Below, in pieces: positions 63,801 through 64,000 of a DNA stretch of 64,000 bases. Location: the NCBI GenBank assembly GCA_033782935.1, contig JAWQEG010001402.1, positions 335,001 through 399,000 of the forward strand, in the 5' to 3' direction. The notes under the pieces are model-generated. The model was not told the origin of the DNA. It did not search any database and saw nothing but the letters and a program-made list of their open reading frames with translations. A program made the position numbers and the translations under genes. Positions within the stretch are counted from its first letter, which is position 1, and every line of letters starts with the position of its first letter. The stretch is from Petrolisthes cinctipes. Lineage: Eukaryota > Arthropoda > Malacostraca > Decapoda > Porcellanidae.

Positions 63801-63991
63801 AGGCTTGTGATGCTATGTGATAAAATATATTTGTATTATTTTCCAGGCTTTTGTTGAAGGAGAGTGAAGATGGTGAATATGCAGAGGTTGGTGGTGAGAG
63901 ACTGATGATAACACTAGAACACTGTCCACCAATGCTGCTATCAGTAAACAAGGACATACAGGAAATCATACTCGTACAACAGTATTCTCAG
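60856..63991 (+). CDS. Unrecognised protein, first two exons (runs off the window)
   Basis: Exon 1 is 60856-60908 (MGGKGTDEVDQVIIVLK) with donor GTAAGT. Exon 2 is 63847-63991 (LLLKESEDGEYAEVGGERLM, then ITLEHCPPMLLSVNKDIQEI), ending at GTACGA. The junction is in phase and both splice sites are good, so I believe the gene. The 66 residues look like a soluble, helical N terminus without signal peptide. I do not recognise the family. The intron holds nested transposons and an array of copied acceptors. Confidence 0.6.
60921..61293 (+). mobile_element. MITE family M1, perfect 8-bp target duplication
   Basis: Flanked by GTAATAAA (60913-60920 and 61294-61301). It lies 12 bp after the exon 1 donor of the unknown gene. 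Confidence 0.92.
61318..61466 (+). mobile_element. M2 fragment followed by the left part of an M1 MITE
   Basis: 61318-61381 matches the M2 left end. 61382-61466 is the M1 left end and continues at 63156 after the 1.68-kb insertion. Confidence 0.8.
61530..62520 (+). mobile_element. Non-LTR retroelement family E, C-terminal RT fragment
   Basis: Reads TSRRSDSDATMVEHMAHLFP, then KDLGVLVDSDL, RLYKALVRPQVEYAAPVWSP, and RTRGNDRRVTKRQARTNLSQ, ending near 62318 with a final frame loss. The tail is 'aagataacataacataagat'. Different family from A and C. Confidence 0.85.
62655..62785. repeat. 22-bp tandem repeat
   Basis: About six copies of 'aggtcccgaaggacattaag' plus 'tt'. Confidence 0.9.
63156..63380 (+). 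mobile_element. Right part of the interrupted M1 MITE
   Basis: Continues the M1 sequence from 61466 ('ttctatggcatttcctccgc') to 'taaatacc'. Confidence 0.8.
63405..63856 (+). repeat. Array of copied splice acceptors before exon 2 of the unknown gene
   Basis: Seven decoy acceptors precede the real one. AG ends at 63461, 63505, 63582, 63621, 63645, 63755, 63802, and the real AG at 63846. Most follow a T-rich tract ('tttttctag', 'ttatttctag') and are followed by 'gct.ttgatgttatgtga', whose first bases match the exon start GCTTTTGTTG. Units are 24-110 bp. Confidence 0.88.
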
Positions 63992-64000
63992 GTACGAATA

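Overview
The window looks like AT-rich intergenic and intronic DNA from a decapod-type arthropod. The evidence is long introns packed with MITEs, a DIRS-type tyrosine-recombinase retroelement (a group known to be common in decapods), non-LTR retroelement debris, and many internal (CCTAA)n tracts, which is the arthropod telomere motif. The species cannot be fixed from sequence alone.

Four host genes can be reconstructed with exact splice frames. (1) 1643-17676 (+) is a pipe/UST-like uronyl 2-O-sulfotransferase with 6 exons and 344 aa; a DIRS element and a solo LTR sit in its first intron. (2) 18108-30872 (-) is the 26S proteasome ATPase PSMC2/Rpt1 with 9 exons and 433 aa, complete. (3) 36253-44789 (+) is the NatC catalytic subunit NAA30 with 4 exons and 447 aa, carrying a long low-complexity N-terminal extension. 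(4) 60856-63991 (+) is the first two exons of a gene I do not recognise, running off the right edge. A possible signal-peptide exon (30998-31057, +) lies head to head with PSMC2.

Most of the rest is repeats. Several elements have readable target-site duplications: a Harbinger-like MITE (TTA), a piggyBac-like MITE (TTAA), a 'GGTA...TACC' MITE superfamily with perfect 8-bp duplications, TA-flanked mariner-like MITEs, and two foldback families that insert at TTAA. The 45-56 kb stretch is almost wall-to-wall MITEs, some nested in each other. The DIRS element (3532-11097) keeps inverted termini and an internal complementary region, and its gag is split by spliceosomal introns, but its pol frames are broken.

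The most unusual signal is at exon-intron boundaries. In at least eight places the splice junction itself, with a few bases of exon, has been tandemly copied into the neighbouring intron, leaving decoy acceptors or donors. Three have grown into minisatellites: before exon 2 of the unknown gene, before exon 4 of the sulfotransferase, and after exon 5 of PSMC2. I treat this as the main candidate for an undescribed phenomenon in the window.
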